This document shows positions 7,245-14,441 of a DNA stretch of 37,565 bases, piece by piece. Position numbers and translations under genes: made by a program. Source of the stretch: JBDHUJ01 sp039809105. GTDB lineage: Bacteria > Patescibacteriota > Saccharimonadia > Saccharimonadales > UBA4665. The stretch's first letter is position 1. Each line of letters opens with the position of its first letter. The stretch spans positions 1-37,565 of the forward strand of contig JBDHUJ010000016.1 of assembly GCA_039809105.1 (NCBI GenBank), given 5' to 3'. The notes beneath the pieces were generated by a model. The model was not told where the DNA came from, did not search any database, and was given only the letters and a program-made list of their open reading frames with translations.

Positions 7245-7376
7245 TCCTAAGCACAAAACCCTAAACTCTAAACAAATCCAAAAAACCAAATTTCAAAACT
7301 TGCAAAACAAGCCCTTTGAACATTTGAAATTTGAAATTGTTTAGGATTTAGAAATTAGATATTAGAAATTATTTCT
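7245..7376. repeat. Inverted repeat element between rplJ and rplL (ORF-less relative of the S23 element)
   Basis: The left part has CTAAACTCTAAACAAATCC and CAAATTTCAAAAC. The right part has TTTGAAATTTGAAATTG, TTTAGGATTT and AGAAATTAGATATTAGAAAT, so the halves fold back imperfectly. The words CTAAACTCTAA and CTAAACAAATCCAAAA also occur in the repeats flanking the four-helix-bundle gene at 16143-16487. Confidence 0.65.
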
Positions 7377-7394
7377 ACGTAAGGAGAAACTACA

Positions 7395-7775
7395 ATGGCT
7401 GATGTTAAGAAACTGGCAGAAGAGCTCACCAAGCTGACTGTCCTCGAAGTAAACGAACTTAAGAACGTCCTAAAGGACGAATACGGCATCGAGCCAGCTG
7501 CTGCAGCTGTCGCTGTTGCTGGTCCTGCTGCTGGTGGCGACGCTGCTGCTGCCGACGAAGGCAAGAGCGAATACGACGTTACCCTTAAGGACGCTGGCGC
7601 ACAGAAGGTTGCAGTCATTAAGGCCGTTAAGGAACTGACCGGTCTCGGCCTGGGCGAAGCTAAGGCTCTCGTTGACGGCGCACCAAAGGTTGTCCTTGAA
7701 AAGGCCGCCAAAGACGACGCAGAAGCTGCCAAGAAGGCTCTCGAAGAAGCCGGCGCTACCGTCGAACTCGTCTAA
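7395..7775 (+). CDS. rplL: Large ribosomal subunit protein bL12
   Basis: The flexible stalk protein that recruits and stimulates EF-Tu and EF-G. Seen: N-terminal dimerisation domain (about 1-33), alanine-rich hinge (about 34-60) and the conserved C-terminal globular domain from about 62, with KSEYDVTLKDAG, KVAVIKAVKELTGLGLGEAK and the closing EEAGATVELV. The 126-codon reading frame has the normal size. AAGGAG precedes the ATG by 9 nt. It is the second gene of the L10 operon, separated from rplJ by an inverted-repeat element and followed by an intrinsic terminator. Confidence 0.98.
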   Translation: MADVKKLAEELTKLTVLEVNELKNVLKDEYGIEPAAAAVAVAGPAAGGDAAAADEGKSEYDVTLKDAGAQKVAVIKAVKELTGLGLGEAKALVDGAPKVVLEKAAKDDAEAAKKALEEAGATVELV

Positions 7776-7794
7776 TCCACGCGTTCAATCACAA

Positions 7795-7822
7795 AACGGC
7801 CTCGTGAAGAGGTCGTTTTTGT
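7795..7822 (+). terminator. Terminator of the L10-L12 operon
   Basis: AACGGCCTC-GTGAA-GAGGTCGTT, 9 bp with one G-T pair, followed directly by a T-run (7817-7820, then GTT). Confidence 0.85.
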
Positions 7823-7828
7823 TATAGT
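7820..7828 (+). promoter_or_regulatory. Extended -10 promoter, leaderless start
   Basis: TGT-TATAGT lies 7 nt before the ATG at 7836, so transcription would begin at or next to the start codon. It overlaps the tail of the rplL terminator. Confidence 0.55.
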
Positions 7829-7835
7829 GGAACAT

Positions 7836-8336
7836 ATGCAAAAATCCCTTTCATTCCTTATTGCTCGACCCTGGATAATCTTTGCCGGATTTTTTGTCGT
7901 ATTGTTCGTCCTTGATACTTGGTTCGGCCCCGACAATTACATACCGACCTGGAACGCTCATGCCTGGTTCGCCGAGGTACTTGCCCTCATTCTTACGGCC
8001 CTAGTACTGATAGTGAGCAGAAAATTCAGCCTTAAATCGTTGCCCTGGTTTCTGACCGCTCTATCGGTCACGGTGTTCACATTATGTGTCTTTACCACAC
8101 ACATAAATGAAGCAGAAGGCACACGCTACGATACCTTGCTAGGGAAACCCTACTACGCCCTACAGAACACCATCCCATACTACACACCGTTTCACCAGGC
8201 AGAAAGAGACCACTTACTATTCGGTGATGGCATAGAGATGCTGCAAACCCAAATCTTTATCGTAGTTCCGTTTGCCCTGGGCTATACGATTTACTGGCTA
8301 CGAAAACCACCGGAAGAACCGAAGCACAAGCAGTAA
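7836..8336 (+). CDS. Membrane protein of unknown function, 166 aa
   Basis: Four predicted membrane segments: about residues 10-28, 40-60, 68-88 and 138-157. An aromatic-rich loop between the third and fourth holds paired Tyr, Pro and His residues (around YYALQNTIPYYTPFH). The tail is charged and ends in PKHKQ, probably cytoplasmic. I choose the ATG at 7836 over the GTG at 7827 because an extended -10 box overlaps the GTG; the transcript would then be leaderless. No family recognised. It forms a single-gene unit between the L10-L12 terminator and the next promoter. Confidence 0.7.
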   Translation: MQKSLSFLIARPWIIFAGFFVVLFVLDTWFGPDNYIPTWNAHAWFAEVLALILTALVLIVSRKFSLKSLPWFLTALSVTVFTLCVFTTHINEAEGTRYDTLLGKPYYALQNTIPYYTPFHQAERDHLLFGDGIEMLQTQIFIVVPFALGYTIYWLRKPPEEPKHKQ

Positions 8337-8346
8337 CAAACCCTAC

Positions 8347-8355
8347 TTATCCACA
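8347..8355 (+). promoter_or_regulatory. Isolated DnaA box
   Basis: TTATCCACA is a perfect match to the DnaA-box consensus, 27 nt before a -35 element. It is single, so it is at most a regulatory site and not an origin. Confidence 0.3.
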
Positions 8356-8381
8356 GGTTTCTGCAGGTTAGGGCGATATCT

Positions 8382-8410
8382 TTGACTTGAAAATGGGGGT
8401 GTGCTATGGT
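8382..8410 (+). promoter_or_regulatory. Promoter of the 8494 gene
   Basis: TTGACT (8382-8387), 17-nt spacer, TATGGT (8405-8410) with TGC in front. It leaves a leader of about 75 nt with no obvious terminator. Confidence 0.6.
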
Positions 8411-8493
8411 TAGGTTAAGGTGTAAACAGATACAACCTGTGAGGAAACAGAGTAACAAATAGGTAGAGACGAGATAAAGGCGAGACAAAGCAT

Positions 8494-9003
8494 ATGGCCG
8501 ACGTACCAGAAAAACAAGTCAAACGGTTGCGGACACTTATACAGGAGGCTGAAACAGCCCTCGCTGCGGCTAACGAACTCCTCGTAAGTTTGGTGGGCGA
8601 CGACGACAAAGTCCAGGCCAAAGTTACCGACGAAGTCCTCGGTAAGGTCATAGAAGGCGTCTTCGACGGCCAAAACATGGTCGGCAGCGACGCCAAAACC
8701 TATCCCGTACCTGCTAACTACGCTAGCAAGTCTAAGCTAGTGCAGGGCGATATCTTGAAACTCACCATCGCAGACGATGGCGCATTCTTATACAAGCAGA
8801 TTGGGCCTATCCCCCGCAAGCAAGTCGTTGGCACACTGAAGCTCGAAGGCGGCCACTACTACGTTACCGTCGGTACCCGCGACTTCCGCGTCCTCCTCGC
8901 CAGCGTCACCTACTTCAAAGCCAAGCCAGGCGACCAAGTTAGCGTCAACGTCCCCGAAGACGACTCCGCAGCCGAATGGGCCGCTCTCGAAGCCGCTCTC
9001 TAG
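8494..9003 (+). CDS. Conserved protein of the Patescibacteria type, 169 aa
   Basis: The N-terminal 40 residues form a likely coiled coil (KQVKRLRTLIQEAETALAAA). From about 45 to 155 follows a beta-rich domain with the string DGQNMVGSDAKTYPVPANYA and then SKSKLVQGDILKLTI, GAFLYKQIGPI. I recall this pattern from CPR genomes, where it stays unnamed; no function is established to my knowledge. A short acidic tail ends the protein. It has its own near-consensus promoter and a long leader but only a weak ribosome binding site. A small anchored protein follows after 6 nt. Regulatory or ribosome-associated roles are possible but not shown. Confidence 0.8.
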   Translation: MADVPEKQVKRLRTLIQEAETALAAANELLVSLVGDDDKVQAKVTDEVLGKVIEGVFDGQNMVGSDAKTYPVPANYASKSKLVQGDILKLTIADDGAFLYKQIGPIPRKQVVGTLKLEGGHYYVTVGTRDFRVLLASVTYFKAKPGDQVSVNVPEDDSAAEWAALEAAL

Positions 9004-9009
9004 CGTTCG

Positions 9010-9294
9010 ATGAACCGCAAAGTAGTATTACTAGCTTTCGCTATCGTACTGACGATAGGGATAGCTTTCTGGTTCGTGCCACTACGCACCACCGAAGGCA
9101 TTAGTCATCTCGACTACGCCTCTAAACTATGTGAGTCGGGAGATACTTCTCCTGCAGCGACACACTACCACATCCTGAAAGGTGAGCTAGGCGAGTACCG
9201 TGCATCTGCAAAAGAAATTAACAACTTCGCCAAATCAGTACCCACCACCGACATCCCCAAATGCCAGCAGGACCGAGTTGTTCTAAGCCTATAG
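9010..9294 (+). CDS. Small membrane-anchored protein, 94 aa
   Basis: An N-terminal hydrophobic segment (residues 5-24) after two basic residues looks like a signal anchor. The remaining 70 residues, with two cysteines (in KLCESG and PKCQQD) that could form a disulfide, would lie outside the membrane. The start is 6 nt after the preceding stop with no separate binding site, so it is probably translated from the same message. Function unknown. Confidence 0.6.
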   Translation: MNRKVVLLAFAIVLTIGIAFWFVPLRTTEGISHLDYASKLCESGDTSPAATHYHILKGELGEYRASAKEINNFAKSVPTTDIPKCQQDRVVLSL

Positions 9295-9330
9295 TTCCGT
9301 ACCGTCCTAGGCTATACTTACAACTAAACC

Positions 9331-10212
9331 ATGACCTGGCAAACCGCAGTCGCCATATCTATCCTTGCTAATGTTGCCACTACCCTGGTACAGCGGAGCT
9401 ACTCGCAAAAATCATCGGTGCCAGCTACGTTTCCACCCGCCGCTTCATATCTGTTCGGCGTCGTGCCCGTCGGCCTCATAGCCGGGTTTTTCGTGTTTCC
9501 GCACGCCATAACCTGGAGTTGGTGGCTTGTACTACTTCTGGTTCTGCAGGGTACTTCTATGGCACTCGCCGGCCTGTGGGGATTCCAGGTTGCCAAGCGG
9601 CTCAATATCGCCCAGCAATTGACCATCGGCCGTTTTACACAGATATTAGTCATCGCCCTTGGCTGGGGAATTTTAGGCGAGGGTCTGACCATGCCGCAGT
9701 TCATCGGCGGCACCATATTGCTCATCTCGGCACTGCTGGCTATATGGGCACCAGTGAAAACAAATGGCCAGGCGCAACGTAAGCTCAGCGTGTCATCTAT
9801 CGCGCTCGCTCTCGCCGCCTCGGCGGCACTTGCAGTTGGCCTAGTAACCGAAAAAGCCATTCTAGGACATATGGAAGTCGGTGGCGTTTTCCTAGTCGGC
9901 TGGACTGTGCAGTGCCTCGGCATGTTGCTGCTTGCCGCCAAAGATGTTTCTCGGCACAACCTGCAAAAGTTAAAAGGTTACGAGCTACGGTCATCGGTTC
10001 TAATGGGCGTAGCAAACGGTCTGACCGGAGTGTTCTATGTCTATGCTATGTTCCATTCCGACAACATCTCCATCATATCCGCCGTTATGTCGGTAGGCCT
10101 GCCACTGTCAGTACTCGGCGCCTACATTTTCCTCCACGAACGCGAAAACCATGCTTTGATGTGGCTGAGCCTGGCCGTAAGTTTTGCCGGCCTCTTAGTA
10201 ATGGCGTTATAG
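9331..10212 (+). CDS. DMT/EamA-type transporter, first of a tandem pair
   Basis: A 293-aa integral membrane protein with about ten hydrophobic helices in two similar halves, typical of the drug/metabolite transporter superfamily. The second-half end GLPLSVLGAYIFLHERE and LSFAGLLVMAL-like closing helix fit EamA. The substrate cannot be inferred. TATACT (9313-9318) lies 12 nt before the ATG and there is no clear Shine-Dalgarno site. The next gene is a close paralogue in tandem: 24 of the first 40 residues are identical. The duplication is old enough that the DNA has diverged at most third positions. Confidence 0.8.
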   Translation: MTWQTAVAISILANVATTLVQRSYSQKSSVPATFPPAASYLFGVVPVGLIAGFFVFPHAITWSWWLVLLLVLQGTSMALAGLWGFQVAKRLNIAQQLTIGRFTQILVIALGWGILGEGLTMPQFIGGTILLISALLAIWAPVKTNGQAQRKLSVSSIALALAASAALAVGLVTEKAILGHMEVGGVFLVGWTVQCLGMLLLAAKDVSRHNLQKLKGYELRSSVLMGVANGLTGVFYVYAMFHSDNISIISAVMSVGLPLSVLGAYIFLHERENHALMWLSLAVSFAGLLVMAL

Positions 10213-10233
10213 TATGAATAGAGCACGAAACAC

Positions 10234-11118
10234 ATGACCTGGCAAATTGCACTGACACTGTCCGTATTAGCTGGCGTAGCACGCATGCTGTACACGCGCC
10301 ATTACTCGCAAACTTCTAAAGTTCCGAGCACCATTCCACCGGCCGCGTCATTTTTGTTTGGCATATTACCGATTGGCCTCATCGCCGGATTCCTAATTTT
10401 CCCTCACGGCATTACCTGGAGCTGGTGGGTCGTATTCCTTATAGCAGTACTTGCTGTTGTGATGGCATTCTCTAACTGGCTTGGCTTTATGACAGCCGGT
10501 AAACTGGCGATTGCACCGCAGCAAACCATTGGCTTGCTCACGAACGTATCCGTCGTAGTGCTTGGTTGGACGCTTTTGGGCGAAAGCCTTACTACGGCAC
10601 AATTTATTGGTGGTGGCATTTTACTGGTCGCAGCATTGCTGGCCATCATGGCACCAGCAAAGACAAAGGCAGGCGATTTTGAGCGTATTCAGCCTAAGAC
10701 CATAGCCATAGCCGTCACCGCTGCAGTTTTGCTAGCCATAGGCTTCGTGACCGAAAAAGCACTGCTTGGCCATATGGAAATTGGAGGCATATTCCTAATT
10801 AGCTGGACCACCCAGACAATCGGCGCACTGCTACTTGCGAGCAAAGATATCAATCGAAAAACATTACGGGCCTTCAAGGGCAGGGAATTTAAGTGGTCAA
10901 CTTTTGTTGGCGTGCTAAGCGGCATAAATGGGGCCTTCTATATCTACGCTATTTTCCATTCAGATAACGTCTCCCTCATTTCCGTTCTGAGCACTATCGC
11001 CTTGCCATTGACCGTCCTTGGAGCCTACATCTTCCTAAAAGAACGCGAACACCACTTGCTGATGTGGCTGAGCCTATTCGTAAGCTTCGTCGGTTTGCTG
11101 GTAATGGCGCTGGCTTAG
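10234..11118 (+). CDS. DMT/EamA-type transporter, second of a tandem pair
   Basis: 294 aa, about ten membrane helices, colinear with the preceding gene over the whole length, including PPAAS near residue 35, the TEKA(I/L)LGHME segment in the middle and LGAYIFLxERE near the end. TATAGT at 10208-10213 overlaps the stop of the first gene. A tandem pair in this superfamily may work as two independent carriers or as a heterodimer (as in paired SMR proteins). For full-length two-repeat EamA proteins independent function is more likely. Confidence 0.8.
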   Translation: MTWQIALTLSVLAGVARMLYTRHYSQTSKVPSTIPPAASFLFGILPIGLIAGFLIFPHGITWSWWVVFLIAVLAVVMAFSNWLGFMTAGKLAIAPQQTIGLLTNVSVVVLGWTLLGESLTTAQFIGGGILLVAALLAIMAPAKTKAGDFERIQPKTIAIAVTAAVLLAIGFVTEKALLGHMEIGGIFLISWTTQTIGALLLASKDINRKTLRAFKGREFKWSTFVGVLSGINGAFYIYAIFHSDNVSLISVLSTIALPLTVLGAYIFLKEREHHLLMWLSLFVSFVGLLVMALA

Positions 11119-11156
11119 CATACTTTTCTACAGCAGACCGGGGGAAGATAAACGCG

Positions 11157-11162
11157 TATAAT
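11157..11162 (+). promoter_or_regulatory. -10 box for dnaX
   Basis: TATAAT about 55 nt before the dnaX ATG; no good -35 element is visible. GGAGG at 11176-11180 is separated from the ATG by a 7-nt word repeat. Confidence 0.45.
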
Positions 11163-11180
11163 ATGGTACTGATATGGAGG

Positions 11181-11216
11181 GCTGCTAGTTTCTAATTCCT
11201 AGTTGCTAGTTACTAC
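11181..11216. repeat. 7-nt word repeat in front of dnaX
   Basis: CTAGTTT, CTAATTC, CTAGTTG, CTAGTTA and CTAC follow each other directly. The array separates GGAGG from the start codon, as though inserted between them. Confidence 0.55.
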
Positions 11217-11217
11217 G

Positions 11218-12846
11218 ATGGGGAAAGCACTGTACCGGGAGTACCGGCCGAAGAAATTGAGTGAGGTGGTTGGGCAAGAGCACGTCACGACCACGCTCGG
11301 GAACGCGCTGAAACAAGGGCGGATTAGTCATGCATACCTTTTGACGGGACCACGCGGCGTGGGCAAGACTTCCATTGCCCGTATATTGGCGCACGAGATT
11401 AACGGGTTGCCATACGAAGACGAAGCACATCTGGATATTATCGAAATCGATGCAGCCAGCAACCGGCGTATAGACGAAATCCGCGACCTGCGCGATAAGG
11501 TAAATACCGCGCCCTCGGCGGCAAAGTATAAGGTTTACATCATCGACGAGGTGCACATGCTGACCAAAGAGGCCTTCAACGCGCTGCTCAAAACGCTTGA
11601 GGAGCCACCGGCCCACGTCGTCTTCATACTAGCCACCACCGAAGCCCACAAACTGCCCGAAACCATTGTCAGCCGCACGCAGCGCTACACCTTCCGGCCA
11701 GTGCCAGCCGACCAGGTTATCGCACACCTGAAACAGATTGCCAAAGCAGAGAAGATTACCGTTAGCGACGACGCACTGGCATTGATAGCCGAGCACGGTG
11801 ACGGCTCGTTCCGCGACAGCATAAGCCTGCTCGACCAAGCCGGTAACACTGACGCAAAAGTCGAGAAATCGGATGTGGAGCGCATGCTAGGGCTAGCGTC
11901 GGCAGAACAGATAAGCACGCTACAGGTAGCGGTGCTATCTGGCGACCGTTCACAGATAGTCAGTTCGCTCTCCGAACTCTACGCTAGTGGCTACGAACCT
12001 GCCGCTATAGCCCAGCAGCTCGGGGCAGTCCTGCGCGAAGACGTCCTCGCTGGCAAAGCAGCCGACAATGTTCTGACACTTTTGAAAGACCTACTCGACG
12101 TCCCAACCAGCCGCAGCCCCCGCCAGTTCCTGGAGCTCACCCTCCTGCAGGCAACCGCCAGCGAAATGCCCATCCGACCAGTCGTCGCAGCCCAACCAAA
12201 AACAGTCGAAACACCCCAACAGACAGCCACAGCATCACAACCAGCGCCAGCTCCCGAGTCAAAGCCAGCACCACCCACTGTCATTTCGACCAACGCGGAG
12301 AAATCTTCCCAAAAACCAAAAGAGGGAGATCTTTCGACTTCACTTCGTTCCGCTCAAGATGACGGTGAGACTACGAACGCTTCTGCGAAAAGTGAAGCCA
12401 GTGAGACTGCGAGTGTAGAAGTGCAGCCGGAAGAACAGATGCCGGACGAGAGCGTTGGAGCATCTGAAGCCGCGCTCGAGCCAGAGCCCAGAGAACCCAA
12501 AGAAGGGGATTTGAGCGAGGTGGAGCTGAATGACCTGTGGCAGCAGACACTGAACGAGATTAAAAAGCAGTACAACACGCTCTACGGTATCGCCCGTATG
12601 GCGACGCCAGAGCTAGACGGCGACAAACTGACGCTGAATATGAAGTTCGCGTTCCACCAGAAGCGCATCAACGAAGCCAAAAACCGCAAGATTCTCGGCG
12701 ACGTGTTCAGCCAACTCGTCGGACGGCAAGTAGAGATTTTCTGCGTCGTCGCCGACAAGCCGCTCCCGAAACTCAACCCCGAGGCCAGTCCTAGCGACGT
12801 ATCTGCCATAAGCAATATCTTCGGTGGGGCCGAAGTGATACAGTAG
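11218..12846 (+). CDS. dnaX: DNA polymerase III gamma/tau subunit
   Basis: The clamp-loader ATPase of the replisome. AAA+ domain: Walker A GPRGVGKT (44-51), Walker B DEVH (110-113) and the arginine-finger region SRTQRYTF. The four-cysteine zinc module normally inserted after Walker A is missing: the text runs ARILAHEINGLPYEDEAHLD straight into DIIEIDAAS. Domain III follows, then a Pro/Ala/Ser-rich linker (about 320-430) and a conserved-looking C-terminal region (about 435-542) that would be the tau part. Total 542 aa. ATG at 11218 is preferred to the upstream TTG because the family begins MxxALYREYRP. The linker contains an absorbed palindromic repeat (12276-12367). No convincing slippery frameshift site is present. 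dnaB follows after about 115 nt. Confidence 0.95.
   Translation: MGKALYREYRPKKLSEVVGQEHVTTTLGNALKQGRISHAYLLTGPRGVGKTSIARILAHEINGLPYEDEAHLDIIEIDAASNRRIDEIRDLRDKVNTAPSAAKYKVYIIDEVHMLTKEAFNALLKTLEEPPAHVVFILATTEAHKLPETIVSRTQRYTFRPVPADQVIAHLKQIAKAEKITVSDDALALIAEHGDGSFRDSISLLDQAGNTDAKVEKSDVERMLGLASAEQISTLQVAVLSGDRSQIVSSLSELYASGYEPAAIAQQLGAVLREDVLAGKAADNVLTLLKDLLDVPTSRSPRQFLELTLLQATASEMPIRPVVAAQPKTVETPQQTATASQPAPAPESKPAPPTVISTNAEKSSQKPKEGDLSTSLRSAQDDGETTNASAKSEASETASVEVQPEEQMPDESVGASEAALEPEPREPKEGDLSEVELNDLWQQTLNEIKKQYNTLYGIARMATPELDGDKLTLNMKFAFHQKRINEAKNRKILGDVFSQLVGRQVEIFCVVADKPLPKLNPEASPSDVSAISNIFGGAEVIQ
12276..12367. repeat. Palindromic repeat absorbed in frame in the DnaX linker
   Basis: CACTGTCATTTCGACC...GGAGAAATCTTCCC pairs imperfectly with GGGAGATCTTTCGACTTC...CTCAAGATGACGGTG. 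These are the words of a widespread intergenic palindrome, and a half copy lies at 23827-23861. Here it encodes residues about 353-383. Confidence 0.75.
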
Positions 12847-12850
12847 GACT

Positions 12851-12940
12851 ATGAAAAGTGAAATGGGAAAAGTGAAAGGTGAATGGGGAACAGCAGCGCA
12901 GGTGTCCCTCACATTTCACATTTCACATTTCACATTTCCC
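12851..12940. repeat. Word-type imperfect inverted repeat before dnaB
   Basis: GAAAAGTGAAATGGG and AAAAGTGAAAGGTGAATGG at the left face four CACATTT/TTCACAT units at the right ending CATTTCCC. It lies between dnaX and the dnaB ribosome binding site and can be read through as an N-terminal extension of dnaB, which is almost certainly not translated. Confidence 0.7.
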
Positions 12941-12963
12941 GAGCTGCGACCGGAGGTTGCGTG

Positions 12964-14319
12964 ATGGCACAGGGCAATACTCCGCCTCCCAGCAATGTCG
13001 ACGCCGAAGCCAGCTTGCTCGGCGCCATACTTATAGACACCGACGCCATAGTCAAAATAGCCGACCAGATTACGGTAGAAGATTTCTATGACCAACGCCA
13101 CGCCCGCATCTACGAAGCTATCTTGGCGCTATACGAAAAGCGCTCGCCCATAGACGTCTTGACCCTGGCCGACCAGCTAAAGGGCAATGGCTTTCTGGAT
13201 ATGGTCGGCGGCCCGGCGTACCTGACCGAGCTGACGAACTATGTGCCGACCGCCAGCCACGTCGAGCAATATGCTGAAATTGTAGCCCAGAAAGCGCTGC
13301 GCCGAAGGCTCATCGCAGCCAGCGCCGACATGGCAGAACTCAGCCTTGACGAATCAAAAGAGCTGAAGGAACTCATCGAAGAAGCCGAAACCCGGCTGTT
13401 TGAAGTCAGCCAACAGCATGTCAAACAGACGGTTGTCAGTATAGAAGAAATCCTGACCGAAAGTTTCGAGCGGCTCGACGACCTGCACAAAGACAAAAAG
13501 AAAATCCGCGGCATACCGACCGGCTACAAAGACATCGATGACACGCTGGCCGGCCTCCAACGCTCCGACCTCATCATCCTCGCCGCCCGCCCGTCGATGG
13601 GTAAGACCGCGTTCGTACTGAACCTAGCACACAATGTCGCGGTCGACGCCAAAGAACCAGTACTTATATTCAGCCTGGAAATGAGCAAAGAGCAGCTGGT
13701 CGACCGCCTGCTTTCTATGCAGTCCGGCGTGGACGCCTGGGCGCTGCGCACCGGCAACCTGACTGACCAGGACTTCGAAAAGCTGGGTGAAGCTATGGGC
13801 GTGCTGAGTGAAGCGCCCATTTACATCGACGACACGCCCGGAATCACCGTGGCAGACCTGCGTACCAAAGCCCGGCGCGAAGCCCATATCCGCCGCCCGG
13901 GGCTCATCATCGTCGACTACTTGCAGCTGATGAGCGGTGGCAGCCGATTTAGTGGTGATGGCAACCGCGTGCAGGAAATCTCGGAAATTTCGCGTGGACT
14001 CAAGGGAGTTGCGCGCGAGCTAAACGTCCCGGTCATCGCGCTGAGCCAGCTGAGCCGTTCGGTCGAAAACCGCAATCCGCAGATTCCGCAGCTGTCCGAC
14101 CTGCGCGAATCCGGCTCTATAGAGCAGGACGCCGACATCGTGGCGTTCATCTACCGCGAGGACTACTACAACCCCGAAACCGACCGCAAGAACCTGACCG
14201 ATATACTCATCAAAAAACACCGCAATGGCGCACTGCGGAACATCGAACTCTACTTCGACCGCGACAAGCAGCGGTTCCGCTCGGTGGACACCACCCACTC
14301 CGGCGACCCCTTCGGGTAA
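12964..14319 (+). CDS. dnaB: Replicative DNA helicase DnaB
   Basis: The hexameric 5'-3' helicase of the fork. N-terminal helical domain about 1-100 (NVDAEASLLGAIL), linker helix with RRLIAASADMAEL, RecA-like domain from about 170 with GIPTGYKDIDDTLAGL, Walker A ARPSMGKT (about 209-216), SLEMSKEQLV, Walker B LIIVDYLQLM and the motif LSQLSRSVENR plus DLRESGSIEQDAD near the end. 451 aa is the normal length, without an intein. ATG at 12964 is chosen because GGAGG lies 7 nt upstream; longer readings run through the repeat. It follows dnaX in the same direction. Confidence 0.97.
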   Translation: MAQGNTPPPSNVDAEASLLGAILIDTDAIVKIADQITVEDFYDQRHARIYEAILALYEKRSPIDVLTLADQLKGNGFLDMVGGPAYLTELTNYVPTASHVEQYAEIVAQKALRRRLIAASADMAELSLDESKELKELIEEAETRLFEVSQQHVKQTVVSIEEILTESFERLDDLHKDKKKIRGIPTGYKDIDDTLAGLQRSDLIILAARPSMGKTAFVLNLAHNVAVDAKEPVLIFSLEMSKEQLVDRLLSMQSGVDAWALRTGNLTDQDFEKLGEAMGVLSEAPIYIDDTPGITVADLRTKARREAHIRRPGLIIVDYLQLMSGGSRFSGDGNRVQEISEISRGLKGVARELNVPVIALSQLSRSVENRNPQIPQLSDLRESGSIEQDADIVAFIYREDYYNPETDRKNLTDILIKKHRNGALRNIELYFDRDKQRFRSVDTTHSGDPFG

Positions 14320-14405
14320 AAGGAGAATGACGAAGGAAGAATAGAGAAGAAAGGGATAGCTTCATGCGACTCCTCCCTTCATTCGTCCTTCTACCTTCTA
14401 TCCCC
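14320..14405. repeat. Word-type imperfect inverted repeat after dnaB
   Basis: AGGAGAATGACGAAGGAAG...GAAAGGGATAG at the left and CTCCTCCCTTCATTCGTCC...TTCTATCCCC at the right are imperfect complements around a centre near 14362. Same family type as the repeats before dnaB and ybaB. Confidence 0.7.
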
Positions 14406-14441
14406 TGCATTAGTGTATACTTTTAGGAAAGAACCCTGCTT

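Noticed and set aside
8347..8355. Perfect DnaA box as part of oriC
   Set aside because: A single box, no AT-rich unwinding region and no dnaA or dnaN nearby.
12550..12562. A-rich site in dnaX as a programmed frameshift for gamma
   Set aside because: The heptamer is T-AAA-AAG, not the A-AAA-AAG type, with no obvious stimulatory hairpin or early stop in the -1 frame that I could confirm.
12883..12963. N-terminal extension of DnaB
   Set aside because: It is the translation of an inverted repeat; GGAGG and the family N-terminus point to the ATG at 12964.
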